A stretch of 64,000 nt of DNA from Siphonodentalium dalli (GCA_032622095.1 CP136068.1:57186025-57250024), one strand, 5' to 3'; numbered from the stretch's first letter, positions 22,601 through 37,600 are shown. Translations and numbers: made by a program. The notes: generated by a model not told the origin, from the sequence alone.

Positions 22601-25600
22601 CACATATGACCATATTTAACATTGGTCTTGGCAATGTCCTTTCAAGTATAATCTACATATATATAACCATAGCACACTTGTATTGTCGACGATAGTCAAA
22701 AGTCATCATATGCAAATCTTTCATCACTGGTGCTATGTCTTGCTTGATGTTGGTTAACAGTGAGTTGAGATGGTCAATGCGGGAAACCACAAGACTTAAA
22801 ACAGCATGCTTCATTGCACTTTCCGATAAATGACAACGCACCCGTCTAAGACATCGCAGATGAAAATAAGACACCTTTACAATGTTAGAAACCATTTTGT
22901 CCATAGACATTGTGTCATAAAAAAAGCTGCCAAGATTTCTGACAAAATCGGTTGATGGTATTTCACTGTCGCCAAGTTTGATTCTAAAAGTTGCACCTCC
23001 TCTTGAATTTCGAAGTTGCTGCAGAGAACTTGCAGGCGCATCCATTCCCTTATTAGCTCAACTTTACTTTGTAAAGTTTGAGCTATTGCCATGGCTTTGT
23101 CGTCCGTCGTGCGTGTGTGTGTGCGTAAGGCGTCAACAATACAGGCTACAGGTCGTACCTTTGATCGGATCATTATGAAATTTGTCATAGCTGTTGACAT
23201 CAACATTTGTACCGGAATTATTCATTTTGGGGTCATACGGAAAAAAAACATGGCCGCCAGCGGCCATCTTAGATTTCAAAATTCAATCCATTGTCATGGC
23301 TGTTGAAATTGGAATGTAGATGGGAACGAGTCATTTTGGGGTCATTCGGACAAAAAACATGGCCGCCAGCAGCCATCTTGCGTTTAAAAATTTAATCCAT
23401 TAGCACGTGCCACAGTTAGTACTGTTCGTCTGATCATCATGAAATTTGTCATGGATGTTAATATTGACATGTAGATGGGAACGAGTACTTTTGGGGTCAT
23501 TTGGCCAGAAAAAACATGGCCGCCAGCAGCCATCTTGGATTTTACTCTTTGTATGACTAAATTCTTTAGCACGTCTACAGGTCGTACCTTTAGTCTGATC
23601 ACATGGCCGCCAGCAGCCATCTTGGATTTTACTTTTCTCTTCATGTCTATAAACTAGTATTAGACATTCAACTTTCCACATTCCTAATCGCTCCATTAAA
23701 ATATTCCCTTTCCAAGTTGAGCTACAGTGTCATTGACACTTTCATATCAAGGAAACAGTTTTCGAGGAAACAAATGTAGAGATGTAATTGGGAGTAATTT
23801 ATCAATTAATTGCAGCAATAGGAATGTCAATTACATGCAATTGCCAGTAACACAATTTATTTTGAAATAAGTTCAGCCAACTACAAATAATAAGCTTTAA
23901 GCCTACAACAAGCGACACATTAATACAAATATATATACCAGCAGTTTATATTATCATAGACTTTCTCACATAAAAACAAATGTACCTAATATGTTATCCA
24001 AAGCTTTCTTCCATCTGTATCCCTATGCTAGATCATTTTGACCATACAGTCCCAAGCTTTGGACTATTACGATATGTACCTACACAATAAGATTACTTTA
24101 TATATTTCAGTGCCGAAGCACACTCGCCAATGCTGCTACCTGGCATGGAATCCTGTTGATTGTAACCTGGTATGTCTTGATATATCTAATTGTTATGCAT
24201 ACACATTAGTATTATTTATTACCTGTCAGCAATGATGGGTGAAATTAATGGCTAATATGTTTATTCCATCACAAAATCAACAATGGGGCAATTGTAGCAG
24301 TCGCGGTGTAAATATAGAAGGCCAATGACTTCTGCACGAGAGGTCTAGATCTCTTGGTCACAGTCTTTAGATGCTTTGTGCGATCACCAAAGTTAATCAA
24401 CCTCGAGCTTGGTTTATCCTTGGATGGGTGACCGGCTGTCGATTCCGGGCACTGCCAACTTTCGGTGCGACTTCCACACTTCTCTCTCTCGTTCTGTTAC
24501 ACAACACCACAAAATAGGAATGTTCTGCATGTTAGTCTTTATGGTTGTGAACTCATAAAATATGTTGGACTGTTGGGTGATTATCAAAATACCAAGGTTT
24601 CTTCTTGAATGCATTTGTCTACTGATGTTATACAGGACTGACTTTAGTGTGCCTGTCATTTGCAGAACGGGAACCCCAGAGGGTGAATTTAGTGATGCTA
24701 TCCCGCATAGCAGGCCAGCATCACTAAATTCACCATCTGGGGACCTCATCCTGCTTAGGCCTCATCTTCTCTGGAAAGTTTCTTTATTACAAAATTTCTA
24801 TAAAAACTTCTTCACATAGATTCTCTTTCTTTTTAGCTCAACTTACTTTTGTAAGTTTGAGCTATTGCCATGGCTTGGCGTCCGTCGTCCGTGTGTGCGT
24901 GTGTGCGTGTGTCCGTCAACAATTTCCTTTGGCGCGGGCTACAGGTCGTACTGTTCGTTTGATCATCATGAAATTTGTCATGGATGTTAATATTGACATG
25001 TAGATGGGAACGAGTCATTTTGGGGTCGTTCGGCCAAAAAACATGGCCGCTGGCAGCCATCTTGGATTTTACTCTTTGCATGACTAAATCCTTTGGTGCA
25101 GGCTACAGGTCGTAGTTTTGATCAGAACTTCATGAAATTTGTCATGGATGTTAACAATGACATGTAGATGGGAACGAGTGATTTTGGGGTTGTTCGGCCA
25201 AAAAACATGGCCGCCAGCAGCCATCATGGATTTTACTCTTTGCATGACTAAATCCTTTTGCGCGGGCTACAGGTCGTACCTATGGTCTGATCTTTATGAA
25301 TTTTGTCATGAATGTTGACATTGACATGTAGATGGGAAAGAGTCATTTTGGGGTCATTCGGCCAAAAAACATGGCCGCTGGTGGCCATTTTGGATTTCAA
25401 AATTCAATCCATTGGCGCGGGCTACAGGTCGTGCTGTTCGTCTGATCATCATGAAATTTGTCATGGATGTTAATATTGACATGTAGATGGGAACGAGTGA
25501 TTTTGGGGTCGTTCAGCCAAAAAACATGGCCGCCAGCAGCCATCTTGGATTTTACTCTTTGCATGACTAAATTCTTTGGCGCGGGCTACAGGTTGTAGCT

Positions 25601-28600
25601 TTGGTCAGAACTTCATGAAATTTGTCATGGATGTTAACAATGACATGTAGATGGGAACGAGTGATTTTGGGGTCGTTCGGCCAAAAAACATGGCCGCCAG
25701 CAGCCATCTTGGATTTTACTCTTTGCATGACTAAATCCTTTGGCGCGGGTTACAGGTCGTACCTTTGGTCTGACCTTTATGAAATTTGTCATGGATGTTA
25801 ACAATGACAAGATACAAGATACAAGATACAAGATTTTATTGCAATAACACCTCAGTGGGCAGTTGCAAGCATATAACATATAATATAAAACATACATATA
25901 CAATAATAGCATGAATTAAACAAAACCCGACTAAGTCAAAATTTATATTCAGTATACTCACTCACAAGTTGTTCTTATAATTATTATGCACTTGATAAAA
26001 TCTGCCGTTTTTCAAAGAAGGACCGGATCATGTCGCATATGATATTTATGGTATCAATGTGCCTATTTTCCATTATATAATTAAATTTATTGTCTTCTGT
26101 CATTCTGTGGAAATCGGTTTTATACTCGCCTATTGCTGCGAAACAACTGATGCGAATGTTTTCGTATGCCGAACAATTCATAACAAAGTGTGATTCGGTC
26201 TCAACCGAGTTTGTCCTACAGACAGGACATATTCTATCCTCTATATCTGACGGGGGCTGTTTGTGTCTTCCCTTCTCAATCTCAAGCTTGTGATTACTTA
26301 CGCGTAACCTTGTAAAGAGAGTTCTCGCGTCAGCAGATTTGGTATTGGTAATATACCTTTCCACCTCATATCTGCGTTTGAAAATGCGATACGTTCTTAG
26401 TTTATTACCACCGTTTGATCTCGTATCATCAAAAACGTCCTTCACAAAACAGTTAATGTGATCTATTTTCAGCTTTTTTATCAGTTCTTGTTCTTGAATT
26501 CCACTGTCTTCGGCAATATCGATTCCAAGCTTCAGTAGTAATACATTCCACGATTCCGTGGATAATTTCGAATTAGTTGATTCAACGTAGGCCGCATAAA
26601 CTAATGTATGACGCTTTGACTTAGAAATTTTATTCCTATATCTGAAACTCTTTAAAACCGCGTCATGAAATACGGGGAATCTACCCAGTTCTGCACGAGA
26701 AGCATGGTTCGACGCTTTTCTATTTATACAAAGTACATTTTTGCAGAATTTCAATTGAACCTGCTCGCAAGGTAAAGAATCAGTATGCAGATTCGGCACA
26801 TCTCCCAGCCATACTTCACAACCATACAACATTACTGGTTTTATTAGTTTATCAAACAACTTGCATTTTGTAGGGGTCGTTAGCTGAAGTCTTGATGGAA
26901 TAGATTGTGTTAGGAAAAACATTGATTTTAATGCCTTTGCACTCAAATGCTCCTGCGATTTTAACGTTTTGCCAGTTGCACTGAATTTTAGACCCAAATA
27001 CATATAATCCCCAACCATTTCCAGTGGCTTCGATCGAAATATGAATTTCGGTTCATATTTTGACTTGCGAGATCTAAAAACCATGCATTTTGTTTTATTT
27101 ACATTAACAGTGAGACTATTATCTGTTGCATAATTTTCCAAGTTATTCAAGCATTTCTGTAAACCTTTCGTTTCCGATATTATTACAAGGTCATCTGCGA
27201 ATAAAAGATGACTGATCGGCCGATTATTTAGAATAACGGGATTACAAGTCGAGTCAAATGAATACCTTAGGTCATCAATATACATTTTAAACAGCGTGGG
27301 TGAAATTGAACAGCCTTGTCTTACTCCAATAGTTGATAGAAGTTGTGGTCCAACGCCTGCCTCTGTTTTCACACTTATGTAGCTTGCTTGATACATTGAA
27401 CGTATACACTGATTTATTTTACCAGAAATTCCATAATCACGTATTTTGTGTAACATTAACGATCTATCTACTGAGTCGAACGCTTTTTTGAAATCAATGA
27501 ATGCAGCATAAATGGGCTTATTTTTCTGCTTGTATTTCTTCACAATGGTATTTAAAACAAATGCACTATCAATTGTACTACGATTCGTCCGAAAACCAAA
27601 CTGATTGTCACTGATCAGATCATTCTCCTCGAGGTGGTTATTTATCCTGGTATTAATTATTTTGTTGAAAAGTTTATCTAGGTTATTTGTCAGAGCAATC
27701 GGGCGATAATTATTCGGATCATGTCGATCTCCCTTTTTATAGAGCGTCTTTATGAGTGAAAAACTCCAATGTTTAGGGTAATGTCCGGAACTTAACACTA
27801 GATTGAACAGTTTTGTTGTCTCATCTATTATCTCCGGTACTACTGATTTAAGAAATTCAATTGAAATATTTCCATTTTCAGAAGATTTCCTATTTTTCAA
27901 GAGCTTAAGGCATTTTAGTATTTCTTCCGATGTTATCTCTTCGTCGCTAATATTTTGATCTATATCTATGCGCGGCATTCCCCGCACACGGTCATTTTCG
28001 TCTCGTGGAATTATTTCTTTACATAAAAGTTCTTTAAAAAAATCTACACATTCATCAGGGCGCAAATAATTCATTTCAACTTTTCGTGGTCTAAGACCAT
28101 TAATTATACGCCAATATTCCGAAGGGTCACTTGTCTCAATATCATCCAGGTTTTCCGATATTTCCTGATAATACAATTTTGATTTCTTTTTTGTTTCTCT
28201 TTTATAAGTTTTTTTAGCTGCGAAAAACTCATTTCGGAGATCTGCATTGCGAGGGTATCGCTTCATTTCTTTACTCGCGTGCTTCATATGTTTTTTCAAT
28301 TCTTTGCATTTTGCATCAAACCATTTACATTTCCTTTGCATTTGTTTATTTTTACTTTTAACAAATTGAGTTGCGGTGGCATTAACAGAATTCACGATAT
28401 TATCATAATCGCGCACAGCTTGTTCTATTCCGTTCTTATCGCGTGCATATACGTTTGATCTAAATTTCAATAAGCGGTGTGGCATATCAGCATCTACCAG
28501 AGCCTGTTTTACTTTAGCATCACTATCTCGAGACCATTTAGCCACACCGTGCGGTTTCGTATAATGATATTTAAATGCAGTTTTATTGACATCTTGTGAC

Positions 28601-31600
28601 TTTATGTTCATATGTATTGCTAGTTGACAGTGATCTGAATATTCAGTAGGTTGTTTAACACAAAAGTAACTCACATCGGATAAATATCTGTCTGAAATAA
28701 TCACGTAATCCACTAAACTCGCACCATTATACTGAAAACTCGTATAATTTCCAAAAGAATCACCAGGTTTGCGACCATTCACTATTCTCATGGACGCCGA
28801 TTTACAGAGTTTTAGCAAATTAAGTCCAAACGAATTTGTTTTTTTGTCTAAACTAGCCCTGTCTTTCGCACTATCTAAGACATAACTTTCAGATGATGTT
28901 GTGAACCTGTCCTCATCAAACGCGACATAATCCGGCCTTCCACCTGTCCGTGCATTAAAGTCTCCACCCAGAATGATAAGCGATGTTGGGTCATATTTGC
29001 GGAGTTCTGTCTCGATATCTCTAAAGACGAAATCGTAACCATCTCTTGTTTTCCAATAAGTAGAATTTTGTGGGGGCAGATAAACAGAAACGAAAATGAC
29101 ATCAGACTTTTGACCAAATATTTCTCCGTTAAACTCTACCCATAACGCAATATCGTGAATGTTATGCACACGTGTAACAAACTTCGCATACTGTGATCTA
29201 AAATAAAATGCTATTCCACCTTTCTCGTTATCTTTTGTATTTCTGCTCAAATCAATACATTGATAGCCAGTTAAACTTATATTCCCGGGGTCTTGATGCC
29301 AAGTTTCTGAAATAGTTATGAAATCATATCGATCTAATTGCCGTATGAAATCAGAATCATTAATTTTGTTAACAATGCCTTGTGCATTCAACGTGGTGTA
29401 ACATACATTGTGTGTTAAAGAGTGAATTGTTGATATTACATCATTTGACATATTTAAATTGGTATCATTAAATTGGACTAGGTCATCGGAGATAAAACAC
29501 CCGCTTCGATCTATTTACATGTGTATCGAGCATTTGATAAATCGATAGTGGTATATATTTCATCTTAGCATAGTTAAGCTTGATTGGGATTGAATAGATT
29601 TTTACATTAAACATCAATATACAACAATAATAATACATGGCATATATGTAAGTAAGTATTGTGGTGCGAAAGCATTACATGCTATTCCCGAATCTTTTCA
29701 TCAAGCTTTCGCTGAAATATGAAAATTGCTCTCTAAACATATGATTAATTTCATTCCTTAACGAATTTTTACGCATCTCACTATTTGGACCAGCAACATT
29801 TGGCCTATGCTGGTAATTCAATGAATTTAGACGATGTCCATATCCATGGCTATATGATGACTGCTGTCTGTTAGAATATCCCCTCAATCTACTATCTCTC
29901 GGGCACACTACACTGATACTTTTCCAATCTCCTCCAAACATAATGTCACGACGAGCTTATTTTATGCTCTTAGCCAGTACTTTCGTTCCAATAAAATTTG
30001 GGTGCAAATTATCACGATACACATTGTATCTGACCTTATTGTCTCGCGAGTTGACGAATGAAGGAGTATTGTCTATGAATGTGAAGCCATGTTCCAAACA
30101 GAATCCGTAATATTTTTCATTTTTTTTCTCAATCATCCTGTTAATGCGGTCTGAATGCAATGTTGGCAACACGGACGAAATTCTGATAGCTGCAGTTGGT
30201 AGCACCCTTCTAACTTAGTGATTTTGGGGTTGTTCGGCCAAAAAACATGGCCGCCAGCAGCCATCTTGGATTTTACTCTTTCAATGACTAAATCCTTTGG
30301 CGCGGGTTACAGGTCGTACCTTTGGTCTGACCTTTATGAAATTTGTCATGAATATTGATATTGACATGTACATGGGAACGAGTCATTTTGGGGTCATACG
30401 GCCAAAAAACATGGCCGCTGGCAGCCATCTTGGATTTCAAAATTCAATCCATTGGCACGGGCTATAGGTCGTACTGTTTGTCTGATTATCATGATATTTA
30501 TCATGGATGTTAATATTAACATCTAGATGGGAACGAGTGATTTTGGGGTCGTTCGGCCAAAAAACATGGCCGCCAGCAGTAATCTTGGATTTTACTCTTT
30601 CAATGACTAAATCCTTTGGCGCGGGTTACAGGTCGTACCTTTGGTCTGACCTTTATGAAATTTGTCATGAATATTGATATTGACATGTATATGGGAACGA
30701 GTCATTTTGGGGTCATACGGCCAAAAAACATGGCCGCTGGCAGCCATCTTGGATTTCAAAATTCAATCCATTGGCACGGGCTACAGGTCGTACTGTTTGT
30801 CTGATCATCATGATATTTATCATGGATGTTAATATTAACATGTAGATGGGAACGAGTCATTTTGGGGTCGTTTGGCTAAAAAACATGTCCGCCAGCAGCC
30901 ATATTGGATTTTACTCTTTGCATGAATAAATCCTTTGGTGCGGGCTACAGGTCGTAGCTTTGGTCGGAACTTCAAGAAATTTGTCATGTATGTTAACAAT
31001 GACATGTAGATGGGAAACGAGTCATTTTGGGGTCGTTCCGCCGAAAAACATGGCCGCCAGCAGCCATCTTGGATTTTACTCTTTGCATGACTAAATCCAT
31101 TGGCACAGGCTACAGGTCATACCTTTGATCAGATCATTATGAGATTTGTAAAGGCTGTAGATGGGAACAAGTCATTTTGGGGTAATTCGGAAAAAAAACA
31201 TGGCTGCCGGTGGTCATTTTATAATTAACTCTTTGCATCAATAAATCCTTTGTCACACCATAATCACCACATCCCTGATCCGATCATTATGAAACCTGTT
31301 ATGAATGTTGATATTGACATGAACATCTAGTCTTACTTAGACATTTCAATTAGCACTTTTCCTATTCCTCCATTTACTGTCGACCATTAAATTATTCCCC
31401 TACCTAAGTTGAGCTACAGTGTCATTGACACTTTCATTTGATTCGTTTCTCTATGTCCCCAAATTTGCAGATGATAAATTGTATAATCGAGGTTCCCAAT
31501 GGGTGTACATTGCAATATTCACCATTTGGCAACTTCAATCTGAGTCTATGTCTCCCATATCTGATGAGGCCATGCAGAAAGGTCCCAGAGGGTGAATTTG

Positions 31601-34600
31601 GTGAAGCTAACCCTCTGTGCTGGATAGTATCACTAAATGCATACTCTGGGGACCTCATTCTGCAAATGCCTTTTTTATCCCACTTTCTTGGCTAAGAAAT
31701 TAAGAAATTTTTCACAACATGCAAAATATTGTCCAGGCTTGTATTCCTTATGTTTCTAAATATGTTAAAATGGCTTCCTTATAGTCCACTGTGGGGGGAT
31801 CCCTATAGTCTCACTGGGACATTCCCACCTCTAGTCAAGCTCTCCGTATTCTTAATCCTCACATTAACTGCAATGCATAGCATTTTATAAATTATCCCCT
31901 CTCCGAGTTGAGCTGCAGTGTCATTGCCACTTTCAATTCATTACTTTAGAGCATTGGTTAACCATCTCGCTGCTAATCGCTCACGTGACCTTTGGAAGGT
32001 CATCTGATATCAGGAGACCACTGTAGATTGAAGGGAGCTCCATGCCAAAATTGTTCTTTAATGTTATCACATAAAACCTTTCACTATTGTTTTCAATTAT
32101 AAGCTGCCAACATAACAACACTTGGAAAGCATCCCACGTCCCTTTGCATTTTGAATCCTTGGTTATCAGGAATATAAACAAGATTTTATTTTATGTGTAC
32201 CCATACCATAGTATGGTACACATAGTGTCGACGTCCGGATTGACCACTCGTCGTTCGTCAATCCGTCCGTCTGTCTGTCTGTATGTCTGTCTGTCTGTCC
32301 ATAGACACTTTACGCATAATGCGATAACTCAAACATTTTCTACGTGATCGGAACCAAATTTTGTATATGGGTTGCTCAGGCCAAAATGCAGATCGAGTTC
32401 AAATATTGGTTTGATCCGAATTTTTTTTTTTACAGAGTTATGGCCCTTTTTCGACTTAGAATTCACGCATACTGCCATAACTCAAACATTTTTTATCTGA
32501 TTGGAACCAAATTTGCTATGTGAGTTTCTCAGCCCAAAATACAGATCGAGTTCGAATATGGGTTTGATCCGATTCATTTTAAAGGAGTTATGACCCTTTT
32601 TAAAAAAAAATTTTTTTTTTTTATTGAACTCCTTGTTCAATTTAACAAACAAAAATTATTAAAAAAATTTAAATTATCATGGACACTTTCATTTGTTTGA
32701 GTTTTATACCATTAATTAATTATTTTGAAAATATGAAGATTTTATTGCAATAGTTGCATGTAATATAATGATATAAATAAATTACCATGTGGACTTCCAA
32801 TATCCAGAGTATATGAGAGTACGTTTAATATATGTCATCCCAAGTGAAATCTGTTATTAATTAAGTGATGACGTATTGTTCAGAGCTCTAGGGGTGGTTA
32901 GATGAAGGTAAAGATAAACAACTGCTGGCAGATTGTTTATTCTATCTGTCAAATTGATTAATGGCAATATAAGACTATTGTTTCTCCTATTCTTGAAATT
33001 TCATTACAGGGTGTGATAAGGAACCCCTCACCTGTATAAGTGTCTTCTATAATCCATTCATCAATGTCCTTCGAAAAATAATTAACCCTTTCCAAGGTTC
33101 CCATATACACATGCTTTAATGTACATGGACTCTTCCTCATATCTCTTATCTATGGTTATCTTATCAACACTATTCACTTCTATCGATTTTGGTATTGACT
33201 GATTAATTGATTTAAAAAAAATATATTAACCCTTCAGATACATGCTTTCAATTTGAAATTAAAATAATGGCTGATAGCCAATATGATTTATCTATGCGAT
33301 AGGTAACAGACAGATAAATCTACATAATTATTGTAGGTGATGCCTTGTTTTGAAATTCAAGATGGTAGATGTTGTTAATATTTCCAGGAACCTTATTTTC
33401 CCATTTATTTATATTGTCATGGGGGCCACAGAGCGCTTAGAAGATTAACATTAAAGGTTATGGATTTTAGTGTCCAAGCTACTTGTAAAACATTGTAATG
33501 TGTGAAACCATTTGATTGAGGGCTACTTACTTTCTTTATATGAACTATGGTAATCTGTTTTGATTCAGGGGTCATGGGGGCCAGCATCCTCATCATTATG
33601 TCTATAACATTATATAGATAAAACTTTTGTATAAACTACATATATTTTGGAAAACCATACACCCCTGTTATGAAACACTTAATCTTGCATGTACCTATCA
33701 ATATAAGCATTCCTTATTTACACAGGTCAGATATGGTCTTATCTGTCCATGTTTGATAAACAAATAACAACTGCGGAGAATGGGGGGTAATAATTAAAGT
33801 ACCATTTAAATATGAGATGGAATCCCATACATGTATGTTGTTCTAAGCAGTCTGGATTGTCAACAAATTATAATTTCTCTTTAGAAGTGAATGAATTTTG
33901 AATATCTGGCATGTCAAAAGTGGCAATTTGCTTCCAATGAGTTAACTTAAACTCCTAAACATATCCTCCGAATTCACTAAACCATTGGATCTCACAGTGA
34001 GAGGTCTTTGGGTGAACAGGGACAGAGTTATGAGATTTAAAACTACTCCTCCCCCACCCCAAATACTTTAACCCCTTCTTATTTGAGCTTTTGATTTCAA
34101 GTTGGGTACTGATGTTTTGAAAAATTATCAGTTATAGCTAATCGCTATCGCCAAGGTATGGGTTAAACATCTGCCGCTCGTGATCGGCCTCTCGTTGTTA
34201 ATTATAATACACAAGAGATGTATTGTAATGACATTTATTGAATATAACCCTAAGCTTTGAGTTGTCTGCAATGAGATCTATTTTTAGCTGGCAGAAGGAT
34301 TGGAGAGGTACAGAAATGACTGTGCAATTGCCATCTGGGATATCCACGGGAAGTCTTCCTATGATTCACTGGAGCGTCAGCGCATGAGTTCATCTGAGAA
34401 CTATTCTATATCAAAGCCTCATTATGAGATAGGTAATCTAAATTAGAATGATAGGTGGACATTTTATTTATAACAGTTATAAAGGATGATTGATATGTTT
34501 CATTTTAAATTTTTAGCTCAACTTGACAAAATAAAAATTCACATTGGCACATCCTGCAGCCCACATTTATTTGAGAAATGTTTTACAGCAGGTTTCGATC

Positions 34601-37600
34601 ACCCCTAGATGGGAGCTTTTGAATTTGAATGACTTCACATGAAAAGAACATTTCTGCTGGCAGCCATCTTGAATTTAACTTTTTCAGGGTTTGCACAGTC
34701 CCTAAAGTGGAAGTGCTTGAATTTTGAGTCCCATTTTTCAAGGCCTTGAAGTACTTAATACTTAAATTTTACCCCAAATTACTTGAAAGTACTTGATTAT
34801 GTTCAATGAATTTCTTATTTGCAACACATAAAATTATGAAACTTAGTACATGAAATGTTCACTATCACAGAAACGTACCTGTTTTTTCAAATCCAAAAAG
34901 TAATGGAAAATGCAAATTTGATTTTTGAGACAATGCAAATTTGATTGGGTGGGATACGAACCCCGGCCCAACGGCGAGCGCGCCTTGCGACTCAAAGTCC
35001 GACGTCAATACCACACGGCCACCGAAGCAACCCCAAAAAATGGAAAATGTTTTGCAAAAAAAATGAAAATGCATGTACTTTCATGATGTGAGCCAGTGGC
35101 ATAATAAGGGCTAATCTACATATTTGGGTGCCCAAATTATGAATCTCAAATAAAAAAAAAATGTGTTTTTGAACAATATTTATGGTCAATCCAAACCCTT
35201 GCATACCTGTGATACCAATTAGCATATCATACAGATTAAATGCATATTTAAGTAGCCAAATCAGAAACACTGAGACATCCTACATGTAATTTGTTTGAGG
35301 ATGGCATCCATAGTCCATAAAGACAATAGGTGTCCCAAAGAAAATCATGTTTTGCTGCGTCACTGTAGTAATATAACATAAATGTGTACTGTTCAGTATT
35401 TTTTTTTTCCTCAAGATCTTTCCTATTATGTTTTAGATGTTGATAAATAGATATAAGGTTTCTGTAATTACAAATACATATGTACAATGCCTTCCTGACA
35501 TTAAAGACTTTTGAATTAATACATGCCAGTGTATGGCATCTGTTACATTATAGGGCAATATAATGGGCAGCCCTTGTCTGAACTTTTCACATTCCAATCA
35601 TTGATAATTTTAAATATGAGAAATTACTTTTGAAAAAATAACCACATAGAAAAGTCTGAAAGAAGACATCAGCAGGCCCCAAATTCACTCCCATGGCATT
35701 GAATTTTTTTTTAATTTTTCCGGATCTCTTCCAATGAGTGCAGTCACACCTCTCGTACTCTCTCCAAAGCCTGTCTCAGGCAGTCGGCATTGACCTTCGG
35801 TTACCGATGGTCTCACGAATGTCTGGAAAGTACTTTTAAAAGTTCTTAATAAATAAAGATTTGGGTACCTGTATGAACCCTGCTATTTGCATATCTAATT
35901 CCTTTAGGTACGCAGTACATTTTTCATCCTATTGATCCAAAACTCAATATGATGACCTCTAATTCACTATTTATTGGATACTGAAATGTGCAAAACAAGA
36001 ACAGCATTTACCAACTAGCTAAAAATCAAATTGTTTGAGACAAAAAGATTTAATCATATTTCTCTCATTCCGTATTTAGTTTGAAAATATGGCCTTGGAT
36101 TTTAAATTTGAATCCGTTGGCACACCCTGCAGTCCACATTTATTGAGAAATGTTTTAAATGAAAACAGTTTCATCTACATAATACAATCTCTTCACTAAA
36201 ACTTTCCTATTCTTTATCATTCCATTGACTGCTCAGCATAACATTCTTCTCAGAGTTGAGCTACAGTGTCACTTTCATTTATGCATATCTTTAATTGATT
36301 CCTTATTTCATACATGAATTAATCTGTATATTTTTGTTAAGTCATTTTGACAAATTAAAAAAAAGATATTTCTATAATGTGACATCTATATAATTAAGTC
36401 ATTTTGACAAATTAAAGATATTTCTATAATGTGGCATCTATATAACTGCTTATTGGAAAGTTGTGTTTTCTGAGATATTTATGTGCCACCATTAGATGAC
36501 ATACCAGTACATATCAAATTACGTTCATACTGAATTGGGGAATATTGTCAATATATTCACTGGAATACATGGCCACTTATTGGCTTGGTTGACATCCATT
36601 GAATTCAATTAGTTTCATGCCAATCTTCAGGGATTCTGTTGTTCTGGTCATAAAATGAAATCTGTTAAGAAATTAATTGCGTTATGAATTGTACAAGTCT
36701 ATTTAATCTAGATTGTTTTATCTCAATTATTCAGGTCATGGTGAAACCAGTTCATCTTTATGCTGGTTTGAGAGTGACTCCAAGACATTCATAGCTGGTA
36801 TTGGCAATCGTCATCTCAACATGTATGATCTTAGAGGTAAGACCCTGGCGATAAGCTCGAGTGTGAACCCTGTGATGTCCTCTCAAAATACCCCAAAACC
36901 TGCTACATTCCAAGACTGTCACCTGCTCGTGCAAGTAAAAAAAGAGCATATATCTTATATCTCAGTCCCTGAACAGACTTCGTGGTCAAATAGATGACAT
37001 TATACAGTTATCGCATTGTTTCGAGGTTGACCTACGGCCTTGATGAATATTGATTTCCAAGGGCTGACAATTTCTCGTGTCAACCAAGAAACAATGCGAT
37101 AACTGTTTTATTATATGAAACACGCTTTGATTGGACAAGACGTTGTGACGTTGAACATCGCTGAGAAAACATGATCTATTTTCAGGTCTGATAATAAGTT
37201 ATGTTAACCCCTGAAGTATCTGACATCACTCAGAACTGTTATTAACCTGTTGTTTCATTAATGAGGTGAACATCGATTTTTTCGTTACGTTTTAACATAG
37301 GAATTTGGGAAGGAAACATATGATCATATAATAATGTAGGACGTCGCCCCGCCCCAAAGATCACCTCTCGAAGTTCGGAAGACCCCCGCCACACACCATC
37401 CAAGTTTCCCTCCGACCCATGTAGAGAGAGCATCTCAAGACCACTCTACCCTTAGGGTTTTATGGTTTTTGGTATTTAGTCATATCGCGATATCATTATT
37501 CCCCTCGAAGATATGTTAACATAGTAATAAAATTTTATAAGGGTCCTTTGTGAATAGAAAGGAATATACCATGTAGTTCACAGTGTGTAAGTATCTTATT

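Larger units (their letters stand above)
25809..30216 (-). mobile_element. Non-LTR retrotransposon (CR1/L2-like) with intact ORF2
   Basis: On the minus strand the element holds the end of ORF1, a full ORF2, a short 3' UTR with AATAAA, and a terminal tandem of the heptamer ATCTTGT (three-plus units), a tail type seen in CR1-like LINEs. The 5' end is truncated inside ORF1 at about 30216. It interrupts one family D monomer. The flanking monomer halves match except for about 14 missing bases, so insertion came with a small target deletion rather than a visible duplication. It lies antisense to MIOS. Confidence 0.85.
24833..31437 (+). repeat. Family D tandem array split by a LINE
   Basis: It starts with ttagctcaacttacttttgt and its inverted partner, followed by a (GTGTGC)n-like tract. 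The left part (to 25808) has about six monomers of 159-166 bp, each with ggcgcgggctacaggtcgta, gaaatttgtcatggatgtta and aacatggccgccagcagcca. The right part (30217-31437) continues the same monomers and closes with gttgagctacagtgtcattg. A LINE occupies 25809-30216. Open frames across the monomers are by-products of the repeat. Confidence 0.7.

Noticed and set aside
23384-25912. Repeated open frames reading [10 protein letters not shown] in the D arrays
   Set aside because: The peptide is the translation of the tandem monomer. There is no start context shared between copies, no splice support and frequent stops between units.
35750-35850. Possible structural RNA (GC-rich cctgtctcaggcagtcggca and ccttcggttaccgatggtc)
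   Set aside because: Only short stems are visible by eye and no known RNA family motif could be matched.
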